This document shows, one piece after another, positions 1-7,865 of a stretch of DNA of 11,314 bases. Below the pieces are notes generated by a model. The model saw only the letters and a list, made by a program, of their open reading frames with translations, made no database searches and was not told the origin of the DNA. How positions within the stretch are numbered: position 1 is the first letter of the stretch; every line of letters begins with the position of its first letter. The position numbers and the translations under genes are program-made. Where the stretch lies: positions 1 to 11,314 of the forward strand of contig JALLPB010001079.1 of assembly GCA_036939975.1 (NCBI GenBank), written 5' to 3'. The DNA is from Cyclostephanos tholiformis (Eukaryota > Bacillariophyta > Thalassiosirophyceae > Thalassiosirales > Thalassiosiraceae).

Positions 1-402
1 GCCTAAAGTGTAACATTTGTTACACAAGTTACAGTGAACTTCTGGGCTCATGTCAGTAAGTGAGTGTCTATCCCCTTCCAACTTGTATCCCTTTAATAAC
101 ATCTTTCCCACACTGAAAAGATTATAATGGAACTTCTCATTCGTTTGAACGTCTCCAAGGATACATCAAATTTCACAGTGCCATTCTTATCAACGTAAGT
201 CACTGGAATATCCAACTTGCAATTGGGTTGAATCGTTTCACCTGCAAATCCACAAGTACAAACACTAGTCTGACGATGCTTTTGTCATCCTTCTTTGTGC
301 TTAGTCACGTGACTTGTAGCACCTGTGTCAGCAATCCAAATGTCTTGCGAATCAAGAACATGCACACCAGTCTTGAATTAAGTGTCAGCAATAACATTTG
401 CT
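1..402 (-). pseudogene. pol: Copia pol start: retropepsin and downstream linker, partial and broken
   Basis: After the frameshift near 400 the minus strand encodes LDSQDIWIADTGATSHVT, the classic Copia aspartic protease active site with catalytic Asp at 329-327. A TAA (380-378) lies just before the motif. A TGA (287-285) lies after KHKEG, where the family usually has Trp or another residue. A one-base loss near 154-160 moves the frame to a segment containing FHYNLFSVGKMLLKGYKLEG, which resembles the linker before the integrase in Copia polyproteins. The polyprotein is cut by the window edge. The protease assignment rests on the DTGA context and the gag upstream and is secure; the exact protease boundaries are not. 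Confidence 0.8.
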
Positions 403-1511
403 ATCACACTGACTTAGGTCCAAGTCATAAATTCCTACTTTGTTAGGTTCGAGCACTTCACCCCCATCATCATCTTCAAAGATATTCTTCAAGAATACAA
501 TGCTCTCATCAATCGGGACTGAAGTGAAGGTTTTGTTCATGTCGAATTCCTGCATGGATAGAATTATTTCATCATCGTCAACTACTGCTGCTGCTTTCTC
601 GGCTTTCTTTTCCGCTTGCTTCTTTTGTGCTGCTTTGACCTTGTCAGGAATCAAGTCCGGATTCTTCTTCCAGCATTTGCTTTCCACATGACCCTTTTTT
701 TTGCAGTAATTGCAAGTCTTATCCTTGTCTGGATTACCATATGATTTCTTCTTTCAGCCACCTCCTTTCCCAGTGGCTGTTGTGACCACTTCATCTTCAT
801 TGTCTGAATCTTTTTCATGTGGAGACTTGTTTCCTGCAATGCGCCACTGATTATGCATCTCCTCGAGTAGCTTCTCGCATGTGCGATTCACCCCTTTGGA
901 TTTGTAGATCAATTGAGTAGTTGCAATGACACTCGAATACTAAGCTCCTCCGATTCGCATTACTTGAGCTTTCTTTTTAGACTCCATCAAATCAATCTTG
1001 TATCTGCATTCAATCGCCGATAATTTGTCAGTGATGTCATTCGGGTCTTTCTTCTTGCCCAAAGTAAGCTTGTTGAGAGCGTTCTCTATCTCCATTTTGG
1101 CCATCGTGTCATCTGGTTTGTATTCTTTCACGAGCTGTGTCATGACTTCATGTGCCTTTCTTGATGGCCAGTGCGAATTGGCTCTTGTCACACGATTCAC
1201 TTTGTTTAACTGAACAACCTTTGTAAATGAGAGAGCAAATTGCATCATCACTTTCTTGTTCTTCTTCACTGCTGCTGCATGATTCTGACCTATTGTCGTG
1301 GTCAGATCGAATTTGTCTTCTCTTTGTCTGGAAGATCATCCTCGAATTCCGAAGCAAAACAGTCTTCAAGACCCAACATCGTTGCATGTGCTAGGAACTT
1401 GATCTTCCACATGAGATAACTGTTGTCTTTCTTTCCGTCCCATTGCGGAGGCTTGGTATTCCCAACATTTGAAAGTTTGACCTTATCGACAACCCCTTTT
1501 GCTTTAGCCAT
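385..1511 (-). pseudogene. gag: Copia gag (UBN2-like capsid plus CCHC nucleocapsid), broken
   Basis: Gag packages the element's RNA into virus-like particles. The ATG at 1511 opens a frame starting MAKAKGVVDKVKL and containing PPQWDGKKDNSYLMWKIKF, typical of a Copia gag capsid start. About one base is missing near 1311-1315, after which the frame continues through KEYKPDDTMAKMEIENALN and DKLSAIECRYKIDL. A TAG (942-940) and a TGA (756-754) interrupt this second frame. The zinc knuckle CNYCKKKGHVESKC (CX2CX4HX4C) lies at 714-673 and is intact. A Lys/Ala-rich stretch (AAQKKQAEKKAEKAAA) and an acidic tail follow. Near 398-402 one extra base shifts the reading into the protease frame. Because stops and indels are both present, decay is more likely than programmed recoding. 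Confidence 0.85.
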
Positions 1512-1627
1512 TCCAACTCCACTGAAATACGGTGATGGTCACTTTCGCAATGGTCTCTGTTCACCCGCCTAAAGTAACTGCTGCAGCCTTGTACTTTAAA
1601 GTATGTTGCGAGGATTAGATGCCCCAA

Positions 1628-1780
1628 TGTTAATTCAACTAAAGTCGTTGTCGGTAATCAATATGATTCTAAAATAGTTGTTAGCTCTGCTCAAGTTAAA
1701 AATATAAAAAAGGTTTACATCAAATGTAAACTGGGATTTAAATCCCAAAGCACTGAGTACTGAAGTAATGACTTCAGACA
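1628..1780 (-). repeat. Candidate 5' LTR of the Copia element
   Basis: Read on the minus strand this 153-nt stretch starts TGTCTGAAG and ends AATTAACA, giving the 5'-TG...CA-3' ends expected of an LTR. It sits about 115 nt upstream of the gag ATG. It contains a TATA-like run (plus-strand AATATAAAAA, 1701-1710) and three hairpin-forming motifs. The other LTR is outside the window, so the boundaries and any 5-bp target duplication cannot be tested here. The sequence just inside the element (TTGGGGCATCTAATCC, from 1627 downward) does not match the usual initiator-Met primer-binding site. Confidence 0.5.
1713..1777. promoter_or_regulatory. Cluster of three inverted repeats inside the candidate LTR
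   Basis: Three consecutive palindromes occupy 65 bases: GTTTACAT-3 nt-ATGTAAAC (1713-1731), the perfect 14-mer GGGATTTAAATCCC (1733-1746), and CTGAAGT-4 nt-ACTTCAG (1760-1777). On the minus strand they lie just upstream of the TATA-like run at 1701-1710, where enhancer sites would sit in an LTR promoter. Binding by dimeric transcription factors is inference. Confidence 0.4.
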
Positions 1781-1795
1781 CCTGATGGTGGGTCA

Positions 1796-2063
1796 TAGAG
1801 AGCACCCTTTCCAATCTTCCCTAGCCCCTTGCCAAGAGTTACAGTCATCAACCCAGAGCACCAAGAGATGTGTAGTGCATAATCGCCTTGATAGCAGGGG
1901 GGTTCCAAATCTCATGATGCAAAGTACATTGCTCAAATGCGTACTCACTAATCTCCTTGAGCCCCTTGCCAAGAACCACAGTCATCAACTGCGTGCACCT
2001 ATAGAATGCCATCTCTTTTATCACCTTGACAGCGGGTGGTACGAGTGCAAAACCAGTTCTCAT
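1796..2063 (-). pseudogene. BspA-like leucine-rich repeat (LRR_5) fragment, broken
   Basis: The minus strand encodes PPAVKVIKEMAFYRCTQL, then TVVLGKGLKEISEYAFEQCT and WNPPAIKAI. These are successive LRR_5 units of about 23 residues with the family pattern (V/I)PPAVKxIxxxAFxxCxxLxxVxLGxGLxxI. A one-base loss near 1868-1885 shifts the last unit, which continues as LMTVTLGKGLGKIGKGAL in another frame. The frame ends against the candidate Copia LTR at about 1790. Such proteins in diatoms are mostly uncharacterised and are thought to serve protein binding. Only about three units remain, without signal peptide or membrane segment, so this is a gene fragment. The ATG at 2063 is simply the first Met and may not be the true start. 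Confidence 0.7.
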
Positions 2064-2067
2064 GGCA

Positions 2068-2603
2068 CAAAAATGGCATTTTTACACACTCGACTTGCTC
2101 CAGAGAGCCAAGTGAAAGGCACTGTGATGATAGGATTGGTTAATTATAATGTCATCCTATTGATATATAAACCATGAGGCATCATATCCCCACTCACTTT
2201 GTTCGGGGCGCATACCATTGTCTCTTTTTGCCCTGCATGAAGTTGGGCATTTGGAGTGAGTGTAGATGCCATTAATTGCCTGTTCCAGATTTCATGGCAC
2301 ACCTAACAAATATGGTCAAAATGCTACCAAAAAAGGTTACTCAATCTCATTTTCACCTATTGCAAATTCCGACAAGATGATGCATGATGCTCCCCATCCA
2401 CCTAGTCACCGATGCCACCCACTCTTTCCCTCCCCAACGACAAGTGCAACACCACTACCGCCACTGCCACTGCCACCGCATCATGACAATGTGACAACGT
2501 GACAATGAGCCATTGGCAATGCTAGGCAACTTGATGCAATGATGTGCAACTCGATGTAACAACATGGGATGCAATGACATGACAATCCAATGACAAGCCA
2601 GCA
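2068..2603. other. No gene seen (2068-2603)
   Basis: Only short, unconserved ORFs occur here. Nothing resembles a known protein. The stretch 2440-2480 is a run of CCACTGCCAC-like trinucleotides leading into the minisatellite. Confidence 0.5.
2133..2172 (-). promoter_or_regulatory. Possible core promoter upstream of the LRR fragment
   Basis: On the minus strand a TATA-like TTATATATCA (2170-2161) is followed by CCAAT (2139-2135), about 75-110 nt upstream of the ATG at 2063. The order is unusual, since CCAAT is normally upstream of TATA. The region is AT-rich, so chance is quite possible. Confidence 0.2.
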
Positions 2604-2842
2604 GCAATGCTTGGGCAGAGCAACGAGACAACATGATGGGGCAATGCGGCAATGCTGGGGCAGAGCAATGCAGCAACATGATGGGGCAACGCGGCAATGC
2701 TGGGGCAGAGTAATGCAATGACGTGTCGGGCCTGTGTGACAATGCTGGGGCAGAGCGAGCTGACGCGTCAGGGCAATGCAAACATGAGGCAATGTGACAA
2801 TGCCGGGTCTGCAAATGCCCCCCCCTCTCAGCTCTAGCCAGA
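2604..2842. repeat. Degenerate 45-bp minisatellite
   Basis: CAATGCTGGGGCAGAG-like units start at 2604, 2650, 2695 and 2740, giving spacings of 46, 45 and 45 bases; a degraded unit starts near 2798. Unit ends vary (for example ACATGATGGGGCAAYGCGG in the first two). The minus strand stays open through the array and would encode 15-residue repeats of the form LPQHCRIAPSCC. That follows from the period being a multiple of three and is not good evidence for a gene. Confidence 0.75.
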
Positions 2843-2849
2843 GACCCAT

Positions 2850-3992
2850 GGATGTAGGTTTTTCCTAACTTTCTCCAAAAGATGAAATTATTAAAGATAC
2901 TACTGATGTGCCAGTCGATGGTGGAGATGGGCGGGGAACATCAGGCTGCCATGGTGTGGGGAACCATGGGCCCCCAAGTTGCTGTTTGCCGCTTCCCATC
3001 CACCTACTCTATGATGCCACCCCTGAAATAGATATGTGTAAGCAAGACTGTGTAACAAAAACATTACCCCTTTTCATGACCTTGCCGCAAACAATGCTAC
3101 CACCACTGCCAATACCACGATGGCAAAAAAAAGTATATCAGCATGAAGCTGAGACCTTACGCTGTTATGTGGGCATTTTGTATCAATTGGGCTGGCATGG
3201 CAGCAGAGCTACTGGGGCTAGAAAACCATAGAGTAAGAGGTGAGCCAAAAAAGGGCCTGCCGTGAGAACTGGTTTTTCACTTGTGCTAATATCTCAAGGA
3301 ATGATATGCATTGTCTAAATGCAAATGTCCTTACTGCCAAACACACAGCAATAACATCATGCTGTATCTCCTTATTGTGATTCTGTAACATTTGGTATAG
3401 AATTTACCTACGACACACAAGCCATATGGTTAGCTTGTTTTAGTTAAGAATCTTTCATAGGAACCATGTAGATATTATTATACCTGCAGAAAGTGGACAG
3501 TCTGAGGTTTCCAGTGATATAGGGGTTGGGGTATCTGTAACAGAGTCTTTGCAGTCAAATAATGCATAGCCCGCACCTAATCCATTCTCGAGATGATGAG
3601 TTTTGTTTAGCTAAAATACAGAATTTTGACACCAAAAAAATACTCAAATAAGACAATTCCTCCATGAATCTTATGCTAGAAACCCCCCTCTCCAAGAAAA
3701 ATAGGTGAAAACCATGTTGTCCTCTGTCAACGATGATAGCAGCCACTGTGCCAACCCCCCCTTCCTCCTTTGAACAAATTGCCACCCAGATGATGAGGCT
3801 GCAGGGGTGTGGTGTTCTCCCTGTCAGAACCAGTCGCCAGCACGTGTACAACACGGCCAAAGCACACCACTGTCATGCATTTTGTGTCGTTCACATCTTG
3901 ACTGTACTAAAGCCGGGATATCATCGTTGTCATCCAATGGTGCTGCCACATCTTCATTGTCATCAGCCTGAAGAAGGCGTAAGGATAATAAC
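2850..3992. other. No recognisable gene (2850-3992), probably piggyBac 5' flank
   Basis: ORFs of about 100 codons (plus 2908-3231, plus 3733-4041, minus 3555-3860) have no motif I recognise and overlap each other. TTAA sites, the piggyBac target, are few here (about 2889 and 3442), and no terminal inverted repeat matching the right side of the transposase could be recognised. A 27-base segment at 3258-3284 matches the start of the LRR fragment in inverse orientation. Confidence 0.5.
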
Positions 3993-4299
3993 ATGGCAGC
4001 CAGCACTAATAACTTTGGGCTGTCACCCAAGAAATTGCTGACCCCCTTCAAGAAACACAAAAATGATGACGACTTGGTTGCCACAGGCAACGACTCCAAT
4101 GGATGGGAAAAAGATGTAAGATGGGTGATGGCAAGATTAGCAGCCCAATTAGAAGCCAATGAAGCATTGGATGAAGTGGCTTTTGCTGATGGAGGACCAA
4201 TGAATAAAATGATGGAGTGGGAGTACTTTGCCGGCAATAATGGCCAACAACAAAACCGGCTACCAAAGCAACCATGGAGGATCTCGTGGAGTTCAAAAA

Positions 4300-4389
4300 A
4301 TTAGAGTCCCTGAATTGCAGGAGCTTGCAATGAGGATGAATGTTTCACAAACCGGGTCAAAGAGGATTTTATTTGATAAGATCCTGGAT
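4300..4389 (+). other. SAP-like DNA-binding motif within the piggyBac pseudogene
   Basis: In the second reading frame the sequence RVPELQELAMRMNVSQTGSK is followed by a few residues ending FDKILD. This fits the SAP pattern, a helix with (V/L)xELxxLxxxxxLxxxGxKxxLxxRI used to bind DNA or chromatin. It lies between the variable N-terminus and the transposase core. The assignment is by pattern only. Confidence 0.55.
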
Positions 4390-6321
4390 TGGAGGGAGTC
4401 ATGACTAAAATCGATGAGAATACTTTCAAATATTCTCGTGCGATCACCAAGGTGGCGGTGGGGAGGACGAGGAAGCTAGCAACATGGATTAATCTAAATC
4501 TACAGGCCATTCTGCAGGTTGATGGAGTTGACATGGCAACAGGTGCAATAGTTGGATTTTTTGGGTCAACCAACAAAGAGAATGCCGAAGGGGCAGAACA
4601 TCATAACTTCCTTGTTGGGGAAGAAATTGAGCGTCCAACTTTTGAGCTGAAGAAAAAGAAGGCAAGAGAAGAAGATGAAATGGCCCCCACCCCTCCTGTC
4701 TGTGAGGATGGCCACCCATCTGATGCAGCAAAGACCATGATTGGGGATATTTGGCTGTCAAGGTTGAAAGATACTTCAACTTTCAGCTAAACAAGAATCT
4801 GTTTAAGTTTGTGATGGGATTGGGAAGGGGTGAGTACAAGAACTTTGTGCCATTTGGCACAGACAAGCTGTACAAGATGGTGGGGGTCCTATTTGCAAAT
4901 GGGCTGTCCCCAAAGCCCCAACTGGAGTACTGGTTTGAGCCAACCAGCACATACCCTCTTTTTGGGGGTGACCTTGTCTCGAAGGTCACTGAGAAGAGGA
5001 TTCATTTGATGGGGCAGATGATTTGAGGATTGCGCCGATGGCTGCACTTCCAGTGCTTCCTGTCTATTTCAGACTTCCGGGCAGACACAAAGAAGGAGCA
5101 GGAGAAGGATCTGCTGTGGAAGGTGTGTGCTTTGATCAATCATCTGAATAAGAATGCAAAAGACATGTGGGTCCCAGGTAAGTGGGTTGTGATTGTTGAA
5201 CAAACAATTGGCTCCCAGGGGGCATTGGGGATGAAGTTGTGCATCTCTTACAAAAGAGAAGACAATGGATTCCAGTGTGATGCGGTTTGTTACCATGGAT
5301 ACACCTACTTCTTCTGGTTCAGGCACGGAAATCCGCTGGACTTGGGCCCGGAGTTTAAAGACCTTGACCTGGCACCCATGGCTTAGAAGGTGGTTTGGCT
5401 GGCAAATAGATTGTTCAGCAGATGGACTCACATCTTCATGGACAACTTGTTTAACTCAGTGAAACTACTTTTCACCGGGTTGTATCAAGTTGAGACATTG
5501 GCACATGGGGTGGCCCAAGCAAGTGGGCATGGTTTGCCCAAGTTGGTCATACAGAAGTAGGAGTCAAATATGAAGAAGGCAGAGAAATTGCAGGGGACAA
5601 TAAAGGCAGCAAGGTTGATGGATAATTCAACATGCCTGGATGTCCTTGCCATGTCGGCCTATGATATGAAGCCAGTCCATCTTCTTTCTACAATGGTGAG
5701 ATCAGTGAAGTGGATAACAAATAAGAGGAAGGTTTGGGATGGGGAGAAGAAGGTGGATATGAACTTTCTGCAGCTGAATGTTATCAGTGAATACAACAAA
5801 AACATGAATGGGACCGACATGGTCAATCAGTTTTGGGGGGTGTACTGGCTGGATCATTGGATGATGCACAGGAAGTGGTGGAGGGCGTATTTTATCTGGG
5901 CAATTGGGATTGCAGGTGTCAATGCCTACAAAGTATATGACGTAATGTATGAAGATGAGAAGAAGGACAGGAGGATGCTACCGCTGAAGTGGACACATGG
6001 CCAGTTCCTTGAGGAGCTTGTGTGTGACTTGTTGCTCTTGCCCAAGCAGTCAAAGAAGCATGTCGACATGCTCCGTCGGATGGACAAAGAGCAGTTGGTA
6101 GCTTCAGTGAACATGACCTGCTCATTTTCTATTCTGGCTGGCATCACAGCATCTGTTACAAAAGAGTCCAATACAAATGATCTCAGTTGCCCGTCGGGGG
6201 TGAGAATGCATCTAAACAAAACAAAAACAACTTACATAATGAGGGAAAGAGGATGGAGGGGAACTTCTTCAAGAATCAGTTGGATGGGTTGAGGCATGAC
6301 TGGGTGCATGCGCTGAAGAAT

Positions 6322-6478
6322 AGCCATTGCCAGTTGTGCTCATGTACGTGGAACCATCAAATGGACAAGCAGCAGCAGGAGGCATGGAGGAACAAGCGGC
6401 AGAATAAGAGCCAAATTATCAGGTGCTTGACCTGTAATGTCAATATCTGCAATAAAGGTGACCATGAATTCCATGGAT
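6322..6478 (+). other. C-terminal Cys/His-rich domain of the piggyBac pseudogene
   Basis: After the frameshift near 6196 the plus strand encodes SHCQLCSCTWNHQ and, about 30 residues later, RCLTCNVNICNKGDHEFHG. The CX2C...CX4C...H arrangement matches the zinc-binding cysteine-rich domain that ends many piggyBac transposases and binds the terminal repeats. A stop follows the final Gly directly (6478-6480). The Gly before DHEFH may replace a Cys, which I cannot confirm without homologs. Confidence 0.65.
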
Positions 6479-6480
6479 GA

Positions 6481-7010
6481 TGCATGCCTACATTAGGTTA
6501 GATGGTATTAGAGTTAATGCATAATTAAAAATCATAGTGTCAATGTGATGAAAATTGCGAGGGGTAAACATGGCACAATACCTTGGCGTGAGCCAATTTG
6601 TGTCCCAGGGAGTTTTGATGCACGGAGATTTTTGGTTTCCCGCCTCAAGAAAGGCACAGAATTGGTTTGTATGAAAATAGAACAAAAATCTCCCAAGATG
6701 CAAAATTCTGTTTCCAACACTACAGACATGTGGAGCAATAAGGAGATAAGCAATATTGCAAGAAAATTGTAGATAGGCCAAAGGCACATTCTTGATTCGA
6801 AGCATATTCCTGCATAAAGAGCTTGTTTGAGTGTGCCATCGCTTTTCCTATCTTCAAGTGGATTCCGCTGATATGTAGAACATTGTTGGGGCCCAGGCGG
6901 TTCAAAAGATACATCCTGACCCTTTACAACAACAGTGCATATTTTTGTTAGTGTTTTTTTTCTTTTTTTCTCTAACAAACATGCACACAAAATAATCCCC
7001 AACATCCTTA
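6481..7010. other. No gene seen (6481-7010)
   Basis: This stretch holds only short overlapping ORFs with no recognised motif, AT-rich patches with TTAA at about 6510 and 6522, and a T-rich run at about 6944-6972. It may contain the 3' end of the piggyBac element, but no terminal repeat was identified. Confidence 0.5.
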
Positions 7011-7654
7011 AAGTGCCATCACCACTCCGCCAGGTTGCTTAGGAGTGTGGAGAATGTACCACCACCAATCAAGGAAGGGAGCAGTTTCCCTGTTCCAACT
7101 ACTGTGCTGAGAATCCTCACCGGTACAAGATTCTGTTGGGGAGTGCTCCTGCTGTCACTGTCCGGACAACTTTCGTGATGCAAACCGAGCAGCACAATAT
7201 TGTCTGAGCTGCCTCTGAGTCTTGTATGATGGCCATGATCCAACATCCAATCGTTGATCATGCACTCCTTGCTGAGCATTTGATGGGGATAAAGGTCAAT
7301 GTCATTGGGACAGAGACTAATGAAAATGGCAGGACATGCCATGCGCATGAAGTGTGTGGCTCCGGGAGCAAGGTCCATTTCCAAAAGGATACAGTGATCT
7401 CTCCCACCACGGGCAATGAGGAGGACTGCCTCGTTGTATACATTGTTGGCTCTTGGGCAATGACATGCAAGGTAGGTTATTTGCCGAGGCATCTCATTGT
7501 TCAACGTGCAGATGATTATGACGGGATGTATGCTCATGTGATCGAGGTGTATTCATCTTGATCACTCAACAAAACAAAACAACAAAAGTGCCACCGTAAT
7601 CATGGGTGCTGCATTGCCATTAATCTTAGGGATAAGCCAGTGCATAGTCTATAA
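7011..7654 (+). pseudogene. Unassigned ORF with paired Cys/His clusters, broken
   Basis: The first part reads SVENVPPPIKEGSSFPVPTT and then VLRILTGTRF in one frame. A shift around 7125-7140 moves to the frame carrying LLGSAPAVTVRTTF and EQHNIV. This frame is cut by TGA at 7205, runs through LLAEHLMGIKVNVIGTETNE, GRTCHAHEVCGS, EEDCLVVYIVGSWAMTCKVG, YLPRHLIVQRADDYDGMYAH and VIEVYSS, meets TGA at 7559, then continues KCHRNHGCCIAI to a TAA at 7652. Continuation of protein-like sequence across both stops is the main evidence for a real gene that has decayed. TCHAHEVC and KCHRNHGCC look like two halves of a metal site. It lies about 530 bases after the piggyBac gene on the same strand, so it could be an accessory ORF of that element or a separate repeat gene. 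The function is unknown. Confidence 0.5.
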
Positions 7655-7865
7655 TAATTTAATCTTTATATAATGAAATTGCTAACTGTTAAATGATAAT
7701 CAACAAATAAATTTATATTATTATTAATTGAATCATGTCGTGTAGTAGTAGATATGCATTGTCATCCACCTTTGCCCATCATTGTTGCATCAAATGAATG
7801 TCACAGCATTAACAAATATAGTACCCCCCTCCCTTTACGCCATCCCTTCTTTTTTGTTATCGACA
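7655..7865. other. AT-rich spacer between the Cys/His ORF and the pogo gene
   Basis: Converging 3' ends face each other here. The stretch is AT-rich (7655-7740). It also holds TAGTACCCCCCTCCC at about 7819, which could be a transposon end, but no matching inverse copy was seen on the far side of the pogo gene. Confidence 0.4.

Larger units (their letters stand above)
1..1780 (-). mobile_element. Decayed Ty1/Copia-type LTR retrotransposon, 5' part (LTR, gag, protease)
   Basis: Read on the minus strand, the order is a candidate LTR (1780-1628), a leader of about 115 nt, gag from an ATG at 1511, a CCHC zinc knuckle (714-673), then a retropepsin site DTGA (329-318) and a segment like the gag-pre-integrase region running off the window at base 1. 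Protease before integrase and this gag type fit the Copia superfamily, of which diatoms carry the CoDi lineages; the lineage is not resolved here. The integrase, reverse transcriptase, RNase H and 3' LTR are expected to the left of the window. Six or more lesions (stops at 942, 756, 380 and 287; frameshifts near 1313, 400 and 157) show that the copy is dead. The superfamily call is firm; the right boundary is inferred. Confidence 0.85.
3993..6480 (+). pseudogene. PiggyBac-like transposase (PGBD, DDE_Tnp_1_7 family), broken
   Basis: PiggyBac transposases cut and paste DNA at TTAA sites. The ATG at 3993 (context acATGG) starts a 90-codon N-terminal part. A SAP-like motif follows, then the DDE core (about 4750-6060) and a Cys/His C-terminus. 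Lesions visible are a +1 shift in an A-run (4252-4256), -1 shifts near 4388, 4770 and 6196, a TGA at 5024, and TAGs at 5384 and 5558. The core contains IVEQTIGSQG (5192-5221), where the family has DEQ at the first catalytic Asp; here that codon is GTT (Val, 5195-5197). The second Asp survives in FMDNLFNS (GAC 5441-5443) and the third in NGTDMVNQ (GAC 5816-5818), but the following Asp expected in the DxxD pattern is Asn (5825-5827). KRKVW, EYNKNMNGTD and HRKWWRAYFIW are typical of the family. It cannot encode active enzyme. Confidence 0.9.

Noticed and set aside
385..1269. Programmed frameshift or stop readthrough in Copia gag-pol
   Set aside because: Frame changes and stops are scattered within gag itself, including inside the capsid, so they cannot all be regulated sites.
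2908..3231. Plus-strand ORF of 107 codons in the spacer
   Set aside because: It has a non-ATG start, no motif, and alternative frames are open to similar extents.
3824..4237. Minus-strand ORF of 137 codons
   Set aside because: It is antisense to the N-terminal part of the piggyBac gene, where the plus strand starts at a good ATG context.
5024..5560. Stops in the transposase as recoded codons (alternative genetic code or selenocysteine)
   Set aside because: All three stop codons occur as interruptions across the elements, together with frameshifts and loss of a catalytic residue, which is simple decay.
3618..6711. 11-base inverted pair ACAGAATTTTG (3618-3628) and its complement (6701-6711) around the piggyBac gene
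   Set aside because: There is no TTAA beside either copy, the match does not extend, and AT-rich 11-mers recur by chance in kilobase windows.
7019..7537. Long minus-strand ORF of 172 codons
   Set aside because: It overlaps the plus-strand Cys/His ORF, has no recognisable motif and no protein-like continuation beyond its ends. The plus strand reads as protein across its stops.
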